A DNA stretch of 64,000 nt from Phragmites australis (taxonomy: Eukaryota > Streptophyta > Magnoliopsida > Poales > Poaceae). The stretch is taken from NCBI RefSeq assembly GCF_958298935.1, contig NC_084937.1, positions 22,763,568 through 22,827,567 on the forward strand, read 5' to 3'. The first letter of the stretch is position 1, and each line of letters begins with the position of its first letter. A program made the position numbers and the translations under genes. Below the pieces are notes generated by a model. It searched no databases. It saw only the letters and a list, made by a program, of their open reading frames with translations, and was not told the origin of the DNA. This document shows, one piece after another, positions 12,791 to 23,387 of this stretch.

Positions 12791-14464
12791 CCATAAACAA
12801 TTCTACTATTAGTGTCGTGAACAAGAAGTGCGCCATAAACGCCGATGATACGGCCATCTTCGTGGCGTGCATTAAGGAAGAGCTAAAGACCACAAGATAA
12901 ATTCTACACATCTTTAGATAAGCTTCGGGGTTACGAGCAAATCTTACAAAGAGCTCGGTGGCCGTCATCCAATACGACAATAATGACATGACATACATCC
13001 TTCAACATCTGCAAATCCCACTGCTATCACTGCCTTTCAAGTATTTAGGGATGCTTTTGTCCCTATGGAAGCTGACCGTGCGGCTATGGGGCCTGGCAGG
13101 TCAAAAAGGAAGATTCTTCACCCCGTCTAGATGAGTAGTGCTCTTGAAAAACGTCCTCACAACACTGTTTGTATACATCATGATATCACACATGCTTCCA
13201 GTGTCCATCTGCAAGTGCCTTGAGAAAATTATATGCTCATGGATATGGGTGGGCATAGAGGAGGCAAGTGGAGCAAAATGCAAATTACATGGGCCTAAGT
13301 CTACCGGCCAAAGGAACTCGGGGGTCTAGGAGTCCTAAACCTCGAGAATTTTGGTCAAACACTTAGACTACGTTGGCTATGGTTCTCTTGGAAGACACCG
13401 GATAAGTCATGGGTGGGACTAGAACTACCATGTGATTACATGGATATGCAATTGTTCTATACCCTCAAAACGGTGACTGTGGGCAATAGGAACACAACTG
13501 ACTTCTGGAGCAGTCCTTGGCTACATGGTTCGGCACCCAGGAACGTAGCACCACAACTATTCTTGACTTTATGGCCGTGTTGCCGAACTGTCCGTATAGC
13601 ACTCACAGGAAACAAATGGATTGATGACATCCGAGACACCATCACACCGTACCTACTACCAGACTATGTTCGATTGCGGCGGGCTCTACAAGGAATTGTT
13701 CTATCTAATGTACCGGACATCATCGCGTGGAAAGGGATATCCTCGGGTGAATACACATCAAGATCAGCCTATATTGCACAATTCACTGGCAGCATCTCCG
13801 TCAACTATACGCCACTCGTCTGGGATCCTTGGGCGACACCTAGGATCAATTTTTTTGCATGGCTATTCGCCCAGAAGAGAACCTACACCGCAGATCGCCT
13901 ATTGCGCAAAGGGTGGCCAAATTCCTACTTTTACCACCATTGCATGCGAAACCTGGAGACCATCGATCACCTCTTCCTCAAATGTCCTTTTTCGACAATA
14001 ATCTGGACAATGGTAGCCTCCTGGTCTAACCTGTCGAATATAGGCAAACAACTCCATCCGCCCTTCTTGTAATGGTGGAAACAACATATAACTGTCGTGC
14101 CACAAGCATCAAGGCAAAAACTTCAAAGCATTCTACTTCTTACGATCTGACACGTGTGGAAGGAGCGGAACTGGTGCATATTTAAAAAACAAGCGATAAG
14201 TGAGCTTGTTGTCTTTACCTTTATTCATCAGAGAAGAATACTTTGTTTGGATCCTCATCGACGCGAAGGTCACCTAGAAAAGAAAAAAAGGGGGAGAGGG
14301 GCTTGCTCCCACCCAGGTACAGATCCTTCTTTGTTTTAGTTAGCTAGATGGACAGATAGATAGTTTTTTTTTTTCTGTTTCATTTTTGGTTAGCTAGATG
14401 TACCTCTTTGCTCCTTTCTAATGAAATAAAAAGCAGCTCTTCTGCTTTTTCGTCAAAAAAAAAA
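12790..14464 (+). mobile_element. L1-type LINE, 5'-truncated, with poly(A) tail
   Basis: Plus-strand frames give the C-terminal half of a plant non-LTR retrotransposon ORF2. An A(D)D-type reverse transcriptase palm remnant lies near 12840-12870 (gatgatacggccatcttc). The connecting region follows (PFKYLGMLLSLWKL near 13040). The typical zf-RVT-containing tail is at 13413-14072, with FWSSPWLHGS, WDPWATPRINFFAWLF and the Cys/His segment CMRNLETIDHLFLKCPF. The element ends in a 3' UTR and an A tract at 14455-14464. Stops and frame changes are frequent before 13413. The 5' border and target duplication were not resolved. Confidence 0.85.
13413..14072 (+). pseudogene. LINE ORF2 C-terminal fragment with zf-RVT domain
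   Basis: This is the longest clean reading frame of the LINE (219 codons). It lacks the endonuclease and the reverse transcriptase core, so it is a remnant and not a gene. The Cys-x-(many)-His-x3-Cys pattern near its end (CMRN...DHLFLKC) is the zf-RVT signature common to plant LINEs. Confidence 0.85.
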
Positions 14465-15417
14465 GTGCCGGTCCAGGTCCTCGCGCCGCCGTGCGTGGTG
14501 GTAACTTCCAAAAAGATCACGCGCGCCCGCGCCTGCGCCCGCGCTCGGTTTCTGCTCGTTTCTTTTGGCCGCACGCGACGCGGGCGTGGTTGGGCGCTCC
14601 ACGACGGGTACGCGCGTGTGTGCGTATGCCGCGCTCCGGTGCCGCACTCCATCCGGGGTCGGGGCCGCCTAGTGCGCCGCTCCCACGCGCGCGCTTGCGC
14701 TTGATCGACTGCGCCCCTCGGCGCCAGCTCCACCCAGCGGCGCGTCCCCCCTGCACTGCATGCCATGCCACGGCGACTACTGATGGCGTGCGAGGATGAT
14801 GGATAGCGCGCGCTCTCTTGCCTGGGGCACTCGGTCCAGGGAAATTATTCGTCCCACCATGCAGGCGGCAGCCGTATCCAGGAGCTCACATAACGAGGCT
14901 TCCACTAGGCTTTTCGCCGTTTGGAGAAGGGGTTATATATAGCTCAGAGTGGCCCACCGGGGGCTGTTTTGAGCTAAACACCGGCACGGGGAGAAGGTGA
15001 TTATGGGCAGGTGAATTTTTAGCCTCGCTAGCTTCTCCCTGAACTCGTAAACTTAATGTGATGTGCTGGTGTTGTATACTTGATTTTTCTGGGTTTTAGC
15101 CTGTATTTTTGTAGGAAGCGCGTTCTGTAACCTGTAAAATTGGGGCTTCCAACTAATAACTGAATGAACTTTGAGCTTAGTTTCGAGGCTTTCAACTAAA
15201 AAGTCCAATGGACTGTCATCCATAGAAATCAAAGTCAAGTATAAGATTTATAAAACTTTGACCTCAGTTCTTTTTAGAACTTTGGCCTAAGGATTCTGAA
15301 CTTCTTACTAAAATATTTGCCTCCACTATCGATCTCTAGATGCATGGCATGCGCATGCATGCATGATACGATGACATGTGCTACTTGGGCCCCACCCAAC
15401 TGGTCCACAATACTCCC
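14465..15417. other. GC-rich block and ACL5 upstream region
   Basis: Directly after the LINE poly(A) the base composition jumps to very GC-rich (about 14466-14800, many cgcg and gcgc steps), then falls. Long open frames on both strands here are composition artefacts with Arg/Ala/Pro-rich translations and no domain. At 15340-15366 there is a run of overlapping catgca motifs (RY-type elements) upstream of the ACL5 TATA box. No independent gene is supported. Confidence 0.5.
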
Positions 15418-15424
15418 ATATAAG
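15418..15424 (+). promoter_or_regulatory. Probable TATA box of ACL5
   Basis: The sequence atataag lies 128 bases before the ACL5 start codon, which suits a transcription start near 15450 and a leader of about 100 nt. The assignment rests on motif and spacing only. Confidence 0.6.
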
Positions 15425-15551
15425 ATCGCCGCACTGCCACTGGACTCGCCACACTACACACGCCTACTCAGGTCACACAAAGTGACAAGCCAAGCTACCA
15501 CCGTACGCTCAGTAGCAGCCCGCCTCTCGCCGGCCGCGACAAGGCGGCGAC

Positions 15552-18372
15552 ATGGTAGGAGCCATGCCCCCTGAGGCTCTGCCCCGCGAGGTGAGCGGCA
15601 ACGGCTACAACGCCAAGCACCTGCAGCGGCAGCTGCCGGCGCCGCGCGCCGAGGCCGAGTGCAAGTGGTACGAGGAGGAGATCGACGACGACCTCAAGCT
15701 CTGCTACGCTCTCAACAGGTGAATGAATATATGCAGACGGCGGATTTGATTCCTTTGCCTTGAACAGAGGCGGCATGCAGTCTCTCTATATATATAAGAA
15801 AATTAGTCTGTACTACATACTCTCTACTATAATATATCATATAAATAAATTAAATATACTCTTTTATAATTATAAATATACTTATATACTTATTCTGAGG
15901 TACTTCGATATGAACTACATGGAAAAATTGAAAAAAAATCCATCAATTTTAATAAATTTTGACAATACCTTATATTTGTATATAAAATGTAATCTATTAA
16001 AAAAATATGTGCAAACCACTTTAAAAAATATACCTATCACTTGAACGATTTTATATGCTCATATGATTTATGTACATACCATTTATCACATAAAATAATT
16101 TCTATATCATGATATAGATATGTAGGTGTAGATATTTTCGAGAGTATAAAAATACTTCCTAGATAGATAGATACACACGACTACGACTGAGTCACTGCTG
16201 TTTTTTGCTGCGCCAGTGTGCTGCACCGGGGGACGAGCAAGTACCAGGAGATCGCGCTCCTTGACACGAAGCATTTTGGGAAGGTACGACGTTCACACAG
16301 CTTCGATCGTTCAATCTCATGTGGTTCTGCAGTTTTCTTCTTTCTTTTACTTATGTTGTTGGTAACACTTCAGGCTTTGATAATCGATGGGAAGATGCAG
16401 AGCACGGAATTGGATGAGTTCATCTACCACGAGTCCTTGATACACCCGCCTCTGCTCTTCCATCCAAAGTAAGTAGTGCTACTCAGAAAAGTTTTTAAAA
16501 AAATTTTACCAATAATTCTCCATCGTGCCACTTTCAAATTTAGAAGAGCTTTCTTTGCGGATCTGATCTTTTCTATTCCCATTCACCATTGTTTCCACAC
16601 ATCAATTGATCATCATGCGCTCATCCTTTCCTGGTGTGGCTTCAGCCCGAAGACCGTGTTCATCATGGGAGGTGGTGAGGGCTCTGCAGCGAGGGAAGTC
16701 CTGCGACACAAGACCGTTCACTGCGTGGTCATGTGCGACATAGACCAGGTATTTATATGCATGACATAACTCGCGACCAAATCACAGGCTCCGTTAACAT
16801 TTCTAGCACTGTCTTTGGACTCGGAGTAAACCTATAATACAACTGAACTTTTACCACTGCAAAGTTGGTTTCCCGGAGAACCAAACTGTTCTTCTCGGCG
16901 CACAGCACAACAACTCGCAAATCCGTTATCTTATTGACAAAAAAAATTGCTTTACTACTATGTCATTTTTGTGGCAAACTTATGCATGGTCAGGAGGTTG
17001 TGGACTTCTGCCGAACGTACTTGACGGTGAACCGCGAAGCGTTCGACAGCGATAAGCTCTGCCTCATCATCAACGACGCCAGGTATACATTTAAAAAGAG
17101 AATGGCCAGATATCAAATGAACGACGTAGTTCTTCATGACGTAGTTCTTTTGCTCTGGTAGCACACAAAGTTAAGAGTTGATCAGTTGGAGTATAATTTT
17201 TGCGGTCGACTAACTAAACAACTTAGATCTAAAAACTGTACTAGCATTCGCTATCAGAGATCTACAAGTTGCATGTATTAGTGCTACGTGCCTACAGCTA
17301 TGGGCCCACTGGGATCGTACGAAGCAGACATTGACCCCCCACATTATCCATTATGCACGAATAGGTTGGAGAACAACTCTTTTGGTCTGTCCTTTTGATT
17401 GGCAAGTACCATCAGTGTCATCTGTGTATGCATGCAGGGCTGAGTTGGAGAAGAGCAGTAAGAAGTTTGACGTGATAGTTGGAGACCTGGCAGATCCAGT
17501 GGAAGGAGGCCCCTGCTATCAGCTGTACACCAAATCGTTCTATGAGCATATCGTCAAGCCCAAGCTTAATGACCACGGCATCTTTGTCACCCAGGTATGG
17601 TTAAAAAAACTCTCCGTCTTTCAGATATGACATCGGCTGCAGCATACCAATCTGATGCAATATCGTCGATAACTTTGCGTGATCGATAGGCTGGCCCTGC
17701 CGGTGTTCTTACTCACAAGGAGGTCTTCTCATCGATTTACAACACCCTTAGGCATGTCTTCAAATGTGAGTGCTGTTAATCATCTGCCTAGTTTCTTCAG
17801 CACCTATTGTATTAACTGATGATAACAGTATGGGACCCTATGCCACCTTCTGTCTGAGCCTGTAACCGTTTGCCAATTTACTTGTGCCGCAGATGTTCAA
17901 GCTTACACTTCTCATGTTCCATCGTTTGCAGACACCTGGGGCTGGGTCATGGTACTGACACTGTCATGAATTTATCGTGCGCTGTTTCGTTTGACATTCC
18001 AATTTCATTCAGTGTGACCTGATGATGTGCTGCTTGCGATTTGCATTTCAGGCCTCGGACCATCCATTCGATCTCACTGCCCAGCAGATCAATGAAAGGA
18101 TCAAAGACAGGATAGAGGGAGAGCTTGTCTACCTGAGCGGGGAGTCCCTCATTTCCTCTACCACACTGAACAAAAGCGTTCATCAGTCGTAAGTATCATA
18201 CTTTTGTTCAGTTAATCAGACACTTAGTTATGACAGTGTTCATCGATATGCTAATTACTCTGCTGATTTGCCTTCTGGAAAAAAAACATGCAGCCTGTTG
18301 AATGAGACCCATGTGTACACCGAAGACGATGCCAGGTTCATCTACGGGCATGGAAGGGCGTGCTGCGCTTGA
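15552..18372 (+). CDS. ACL5: Thermospermine synthase (ACAULIS5)
   Basis: The enzyme transfers an aminopropyl group from decarboxylated S-adenosylmethionine to spermidine. It makes thermospermine, which limits xylem differentiation and supports stem elongation in plants. Ten exons join in frame with GT/AG borders: 15552-15718, 16217-16283, 16374-16468, 16646-16748, 16994-17082, 17438-17594, 17690-17765, 17893-17951, 18052-18188 and 18294-18372. The total is 1029 nt, or 342 aa, close to the Arabidopsis length of 339. Visible family marks are [18 protein letters not shown] at the N-terminus, [20 protein letters not shown], the dcSAM-binding [13 protein letters not shown], and the catalytic-Asp region [43 protein letters not shown] and the C-terminal [16 protein letters not shown] are also present. 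No lesion is visible. Similarity to ordinary spermidine/spermine synthases is general, but the N-terminus and the DLADPVEGG region favour ACL5. A Copia remnant starts about 190 bases past the stop codon. Confidence 0.95.
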
Positions 18373-18566
18373 AGACTCTCGCTTTATCTTCCTGTATCAG
18401 CGTCTCCATGTATGCAATGGCAAACGACTTTGTCACTTGTCAGTTCATAGCTAGTTGTAAGTCAGCCACTCTAAATACAAAATAATAGAAAGGAGATGAG
18501 TAATATGTACCACTTGTGAAAAGTTCTTCGTTTTGTCGTTGTCCCGCGTCCTACAGCTACCAGAAA

Positions 18567-18699
18567 TCACCGCACAAGCCAATGGCTGGGGTGGCCTTTC
18601 ATATATAGCCGGATCGAGTCGGTATTGAGAAGTTAGATATCCTTAATTAGAGGAGCTAAACTAGGAAGGTTACAACTATACAAATATATCTCTAATACC
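18567..18699 (-). repeat. 3' LTR of Copia element, truncated
   Basis: It matches 23252-23385 closely, sharing aaatcaccgcacaagccaat and ttaattagaggagctaaact. The segment corresponding to 23219-23251 is absent, so the outer end of this LTR has been lost or replaced. Confidence 0.85.
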
Positions 18700-18879
18700 T
18701 GCCCACAATCGTATTGGGAGGAGCCCGGACGCAAAGACTGCAGCGGAACTCAGTAAACAACTATACAGGTAAGTCTTTAGTCATTATGTTTGTGAACTGG
18801 TGAGTGGAAGGCACGTGAAGGACTCAAACATGCCCGAGAGACACCTTCTCATGAACAAAATGAATGTCAATCTCAATAT

Positions 18880-20400
18880 GATTCATGTGCCAATGTTGAA
18901 CTGGATTGGAAGACATGTAGATAGTGCTGGCATTGTCGCAGTAGATAACAGTGGCGGAAGCAATGGAGATATGTAGTTCCTGAAGAAGTTGATGCAGCTA
19001 GCAACATTCGGCGACGACGTGGATGACATCATGATACTCGACTTCGGCACTGGATCGGGAAACCGTGGTCTGGCGCTTGGATGACCCGGACACAAGGTTG
19101 TCACCGAGATAGACACAATAGCTAGATGTAGAGTGCCTGAAGTCAGGACACCCCACCCAGTCAGCATCAGAGTATGCCATGATGGAGATGACGGGAGAGG
19201 TCCCAATGTGGAGGCCGACATCGATGGTGCCCTTCAGGTATCTTAGAATGTGTTTGATCAGGGTGAGGTGCGGTTCGCGCGGATCATGCATAAAGAGACA
19301 CACCTGGTGCGAAGCGTAGGCGATGTCGGGACGGGTGAGGATCAGGTACTGGAGAGCACCCGCTAGGCTCCTGTACTCTATTGGGTCAGCAACAGGTTCG
19401 CCATCGCGAGCGAAGAGCTTGGCACGAGTGTCCACGGGTGTTGTCCTTGAGTGGCACTCGGCCATGCTAACACGCTGGAGAATATCCATGGCGTACTGGT
19501 GCTGAGAGAGGAAGAGGCCCGCTGATGAACGCGTGACTAAGATGCCAAGGAAGAAGTGAAAGTTGCCGAGATCGATCATGGAGAACTCTGAGTGCAGCTG
19601 CTAAGTGAGGCGCCAAAGTAGAGTGCTAGAGGAGGCTGTGAGGATGATGCATCCACATAGAGGAGCAAGTAAGCCATATGGTCTCCTGTTTGAAGAACAA
19701 ACAGAGACGTTTCTGAGGTCGAGGCAATAAAGCCGAGGCGTCGTATGTAGGTGGCAAAGCGCTAGTACCAAGCGCGAGGCTCCTGCTTGAGGCCATAGAG
19801 TGACTTCTGAAGGAGGCAGACATGATCTTGCCGAGAGGGATCGGCGAAGCCTGAGGGCTATTGACAATAGACGGTCTCCTCAAAATTGCCATGCAAGAAG
19901 GCGTTCTTGATATCGAGTTGATGAATCGGCCAGGAGTAGGAAGCCACAATACTCAGAACAACCTAGATGGTCGAGGGTTTGACCACCAAACTGAATGTCT
20001 CGTTGTAGTCGATGTCGTGCTACTGCGAGTAGTCTCGAATGACCCATCACGCCTTGTGATAGGCGAGTGTGCCATCAGAATGGAACTTATGCTTAAAGAT
20101 CCACTTGCCAGTCACAACATTGGTGCCCTGAGGTCGAGAATGAGCTGCCAGGTGTTGTTGTCAACAAGAGCTTTGTACTCCTCCGCCATAGCAAACCTCA
20201 AATTAGTGTCTGCCAGAGCATTGTGGTAGTTAGCTGGTACGACGGAGATGGAGGAGTGCACTGCCGAGAGATTGAGCTGATCAACCAGCTTGACAATGCC
20301 TGAGGCAACCCGCGTCTACATGGGATGAGGCTCAGGTGCTGGTCGTGGAACAGGTCTGACTGACGTGGTCGGCGCATGGGCATCCGTCGAGCTAGTTGGG
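18880..20400 (-). pseudogene. Copia reverse transcriptase and RNase H remnant
   Basis: The minus-strand frame at 19579-18998 reads as a typical Ty1/Copia RT end and RNase H: MIDLGNFHFFLGILV, then YRSLAGALQYLILTRPDIAY, MAYSDADWVGCPDFRHSTS and SSAEVEYHDV. The last differs from the usual AEAEY-type site. Upstream, up to about 20400, pieces of the RT palm occur in other frames. Not expressible as one protein. Confidence 0.88.
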
Positions 20401-20879
20401 ATGGTCGACTGTGACGATGGCGACAACATTATGTTGGTTGAGGAATGTCGTGGTCGAGGGTGTGCTGGTCGAGGATGTGCGAGTGGTCAACGTTGAGAGG
20501 CTGTCGAGGACGCACGAGTGGTCGACGGAGTGGCAGGTGGGTGCCCCAAGCAGTGAAGCCCAAGGCAAAATCGTGTCCGCAAAAGCCACAATGATCGGAC
20601 TTGTGGCAGTGACCGATCCCATGGGTGGACTAGCGTGACCCACGACGGAGGCAGTACAATGGGCCTGGGCCGCGGTTGGAGTGGTCAGCAAGGGGAGGAA
20701 GCACATTTGCTCAATGTCATTGAACGATGGAGCGTGCGTGCACCTTGACTACAAGCGCTCGACATCACACCTTGATGGAGCTGTTGCATGGGCAACAGTG
20801 TTGGGTGCCTACGAGAGAAGAAAATCCAGAGAGGTGCTAGGAACCGAGTTGAGGGAGGCAAAGGGAAATGCTTTTCATC

Positions 20880-22084
20880 GAAAATGACGTGACGAGAGAT
20901 GATGATTCATTTAGTGGTGAGTTCTAGGCAACAATACCCTTTGTGAGAACTAGGGTAACCAAGGAAGACACAAGCGATCGATCGAGGGGCAAGTTTGTGA
21001 GGAGTGGTCACGGAAAGGTTGTGATAACACAGACAATCGAAGACCCAAATATGATCATATGTGGGTTGTGTGCCATAGAGTAATTCAAACGGAATGAGGT
21101 TGTTGATGGATGAGGATGGACGATGATTGAGGATGTGTGTTGCCGTGGCAAGGGCCTCGGCCTAGTAAGGTGGCGGCATGTGAGGATGAAGCAAAAGGGT
21201 TCGCACCACGTTATTGATGGTGCAAAGTGCACGTTTAGCCTTGCCATTTTGCGGCAAGGTGTACGGACACGAGAGATGTAGGAGGATGCCACGAGAAGCT
21301 AAGAACTGAGTTGTGGTATGATTCATGAATTCTGTGCCGTTGTCTGTTTGGATTGTTTAAGGGAAGACTAAACTATATGTGGACAAAGTGAGAGCAGCAA
21401 TGTGTTGATAGACTTCGGATCTTTTTTGAGAGGAAAGGTCCAGTAGAAATGCGAAAAATCATCAGTAACCAAGAGATAATATTGATATCTTGAAGTGCTA
21501 GCAACAGGTTATGAACATACATCACAATGAATTAACTCAAAGGGTGTAGTAGTGTGCGAGTTGGAAGAAATAAAAGGAAGACACACATGTTTGCCTAGCT
21601 GACATGCATGGCACAATGAGCGATCTAGCTTATTACATGAAATAAGAGATGATGTATTGAGTGTGTCGAGGATGGCAGGACCAAGATGGCCAAGTCATTG
21701 ATGCCAAAGGGTGGACGATGTGGTGAGGTAGGTGTGAGGGGCAACAATGGAGGCAGCCGGGGACAAAGTGTAGAGGTCGCCGATGCTATTGCAGCGAAGA
21801 ATCACGCGTTGGGTTTTGAGGTCCTTGACAAAAAAAACCGAGAGGGTCAAATTCAATAGAACAGTTATTGTCACGTGTAAACTGACGAACTGAAAGAAGA
21901 TTTCGAACATAAGGACGTTGTTCAAAAGAAATTTGGAGGAATTAGTATGGAGAATAGAATGATCATGAGAGACAACATGAATATTGGAGCCATTACCAAC
22001 AGTAACAACAGAATGAGAGGAAGGGAGACGGGACAGGAGGATACCATCAATCGACGCCATGTGCGAAGTGGCGCCGATGTCCAT
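20880..22084 (-). pseudogene. Copia protease and integrase remnant
   Basis: The minus-strand frame at 22084-21695 begins with DIGATSHMA, where the active-site triad DSG is changed to DIG. It ends with LWHQ, the start of the pre-integrase zinc-binding region. Further on, about 21300-21000, pieces such as MPPPYWAEALATATH and ACVFLGYPSSHKGY are typical of the Copia integrase C-terminal half, in broken frames. Confidence 0.8.
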
Positions 22085-22119
22085 GACCCAGTTGCCTTGT
22101 CCCTAAACGACGGGTTGGT

Positions 22120-23200
22120 TCATGGAAGCGATGAGACTAGCCTGGTCCCAAATTCGTGTGGGCGGTGGAGACACCTGTGCCGGCGCGAAGATAGTGTGCG
22201 CCTGAGGGTATGGCCCGAGGATGCCAACACTTGGAGGAGCATGGGCATAGGGGGTGCCGGGAGCAGCGAACCTCGAGTTGAAGTAGAACCAAGGGTCGGT
22301 GGGCTGCGAAGTGGGGCCACACGACGACGAGGATGAATCGGTGTTGTTCTTGCCACAACAATTATTGCTGCCACGATTGTTGTCGTTGCTGCTACGCCGC
22401 TAGCCAAGGAGGGGGAGGGCGCCAAGAAGCGGCACCCACCCGGGCCGCAAGGCGTAGTTGGTGTAGACGCAATAAGGACGGTGTCAGCGGTGACCTTGCC
22501 TTCATTCGCCAGGAAAAGCTCCTTCAAGGTGAGCATGGAGCGCGCCTTGGCGAAGGAGGGGAATGTTGTCGAGTTGGCGATGTCGTCGGTGGTGTTGGAG
22601 AAGCGGGAATTGAGACCGTGAAGCATGTTGAGGATGAGCTGCGGTTCGGTGATGGAGTGGCCAACATCACGCAGGGAATCTATCAATGTTTTGAGGCGCT
22701 GGCAGTAGTCGGAGATGGAGAGATCGCCTTGAACCATTGAGTGGAATTCGTTGCTGAGGAATATGGCACAAGATTCCTTGTTATCGTGGAACAGTTGCTC
22801 GATGGACACCCAGAGCATACATGTATTGGTTTGGTTCCATGGAGATGTCGAGGACATCGTTGCTGATGGAGCCGTACAACCAGCTACAAACGACGCAGCC
22901 ATCCTGAGCCCATTGTGCATCATCTAGTTTCGTCAGTGCAGAGCTGTCGATGTGCGCCTTGAACCCAAACTTGCCACACATGGACTCGAAGAAAGAGGAC
23001 CACTTGGTGTAGTTGGAGCACTTGGAGTCAAGTACCATCGGGACGTGTGACTTGACGACGACGATGTAGAACGGGTTGATGAAGGTTGGCGGTGCAACAA
23101 CAACCAAGGCATCAGAAGGGGCAGTGCCAGTACCAGCACTTGTGCCAGCGAGCAACATAAGGGCGGCGCTAGGTGGGAGGCCGCAGAAGAGATCAAGACG
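22120..23200 (-). pseudogene. Copia gag remnant
   Basis: Two minus-strand frames (about 23196-22781 and 22923-22120) give a UBN2-type gag. They show NYTKWSSFFESMCGKFGF, then WAQDGCVVCSWLYGSIS, LSISDYCQRLKTLIDSLRDV and LILNMLHGLNSRF. The two frames overlap with a shift near 22900. A His/Cys knuckle is not evident in the remaining C-terminal part. Confidence 0.85.
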
Positions 23201-23218
23201 TGATTGTCTCTGATACCA

Positions 23219-23387
23219 TGTAGAGAATAAGAGAGAAGGGGAATAGATGCAAATCACCGCACAAGCCAATGGCTGAGGTGACTTTTCATATATAGCTGGA
23301 TTGAATCAGTATTAGGAAATTACAGATCCTTAATTAGAGGAGCTAAACTAAGAAGACTATAACTGTACAAATATATCTCTAATAGTG
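23219..23387 (-). repeat. 5' LTR of Copia element
   Basis: Minus-strand LTR ending in ctctaca, immediately followed by the initiator-Met primer-binding site. It is short for a Copia LTR (about 169 bases). The outer boundary at 23387 is where similarity to the left LTR stops and kinase pseudogene sequence begins. Confidence 0.8.

Larger units (their letters stand above)
18567..23387 (-). mobile_element. Copia LTR retrotransposon, decayed
   Basis: Direct repeats at 18567-18699 and about 23219-23387 are the two LTRs. The primer-binding site, complementary to initiator tRNA-Met, is seen in plus orientation as tctctgatacca at 23207-23218, so the element reads on the minus strand with its 5' LTR on the right. 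Coding remnants follow in Copia order: gag (about 22120-23200), protease and pre-integrase piece (about 21690-22080), integrase (about 20880-21640), reverse transcriptase (about 19580-20400) and RNase H (about 18880-19580). The left LTR lacks roughly 48 terminal bases present in the right LTR, so the left edge is truncated. Many stops and frameshifts are present. Confidence 0.9.

Noticed and set aside
14380..14800. Several 60-130-codon open frames on both strands
   Set aside because: They arise from GC-rich low-complexity DNA, with Arg/Ala/Pro-rich translations in all frames at once.
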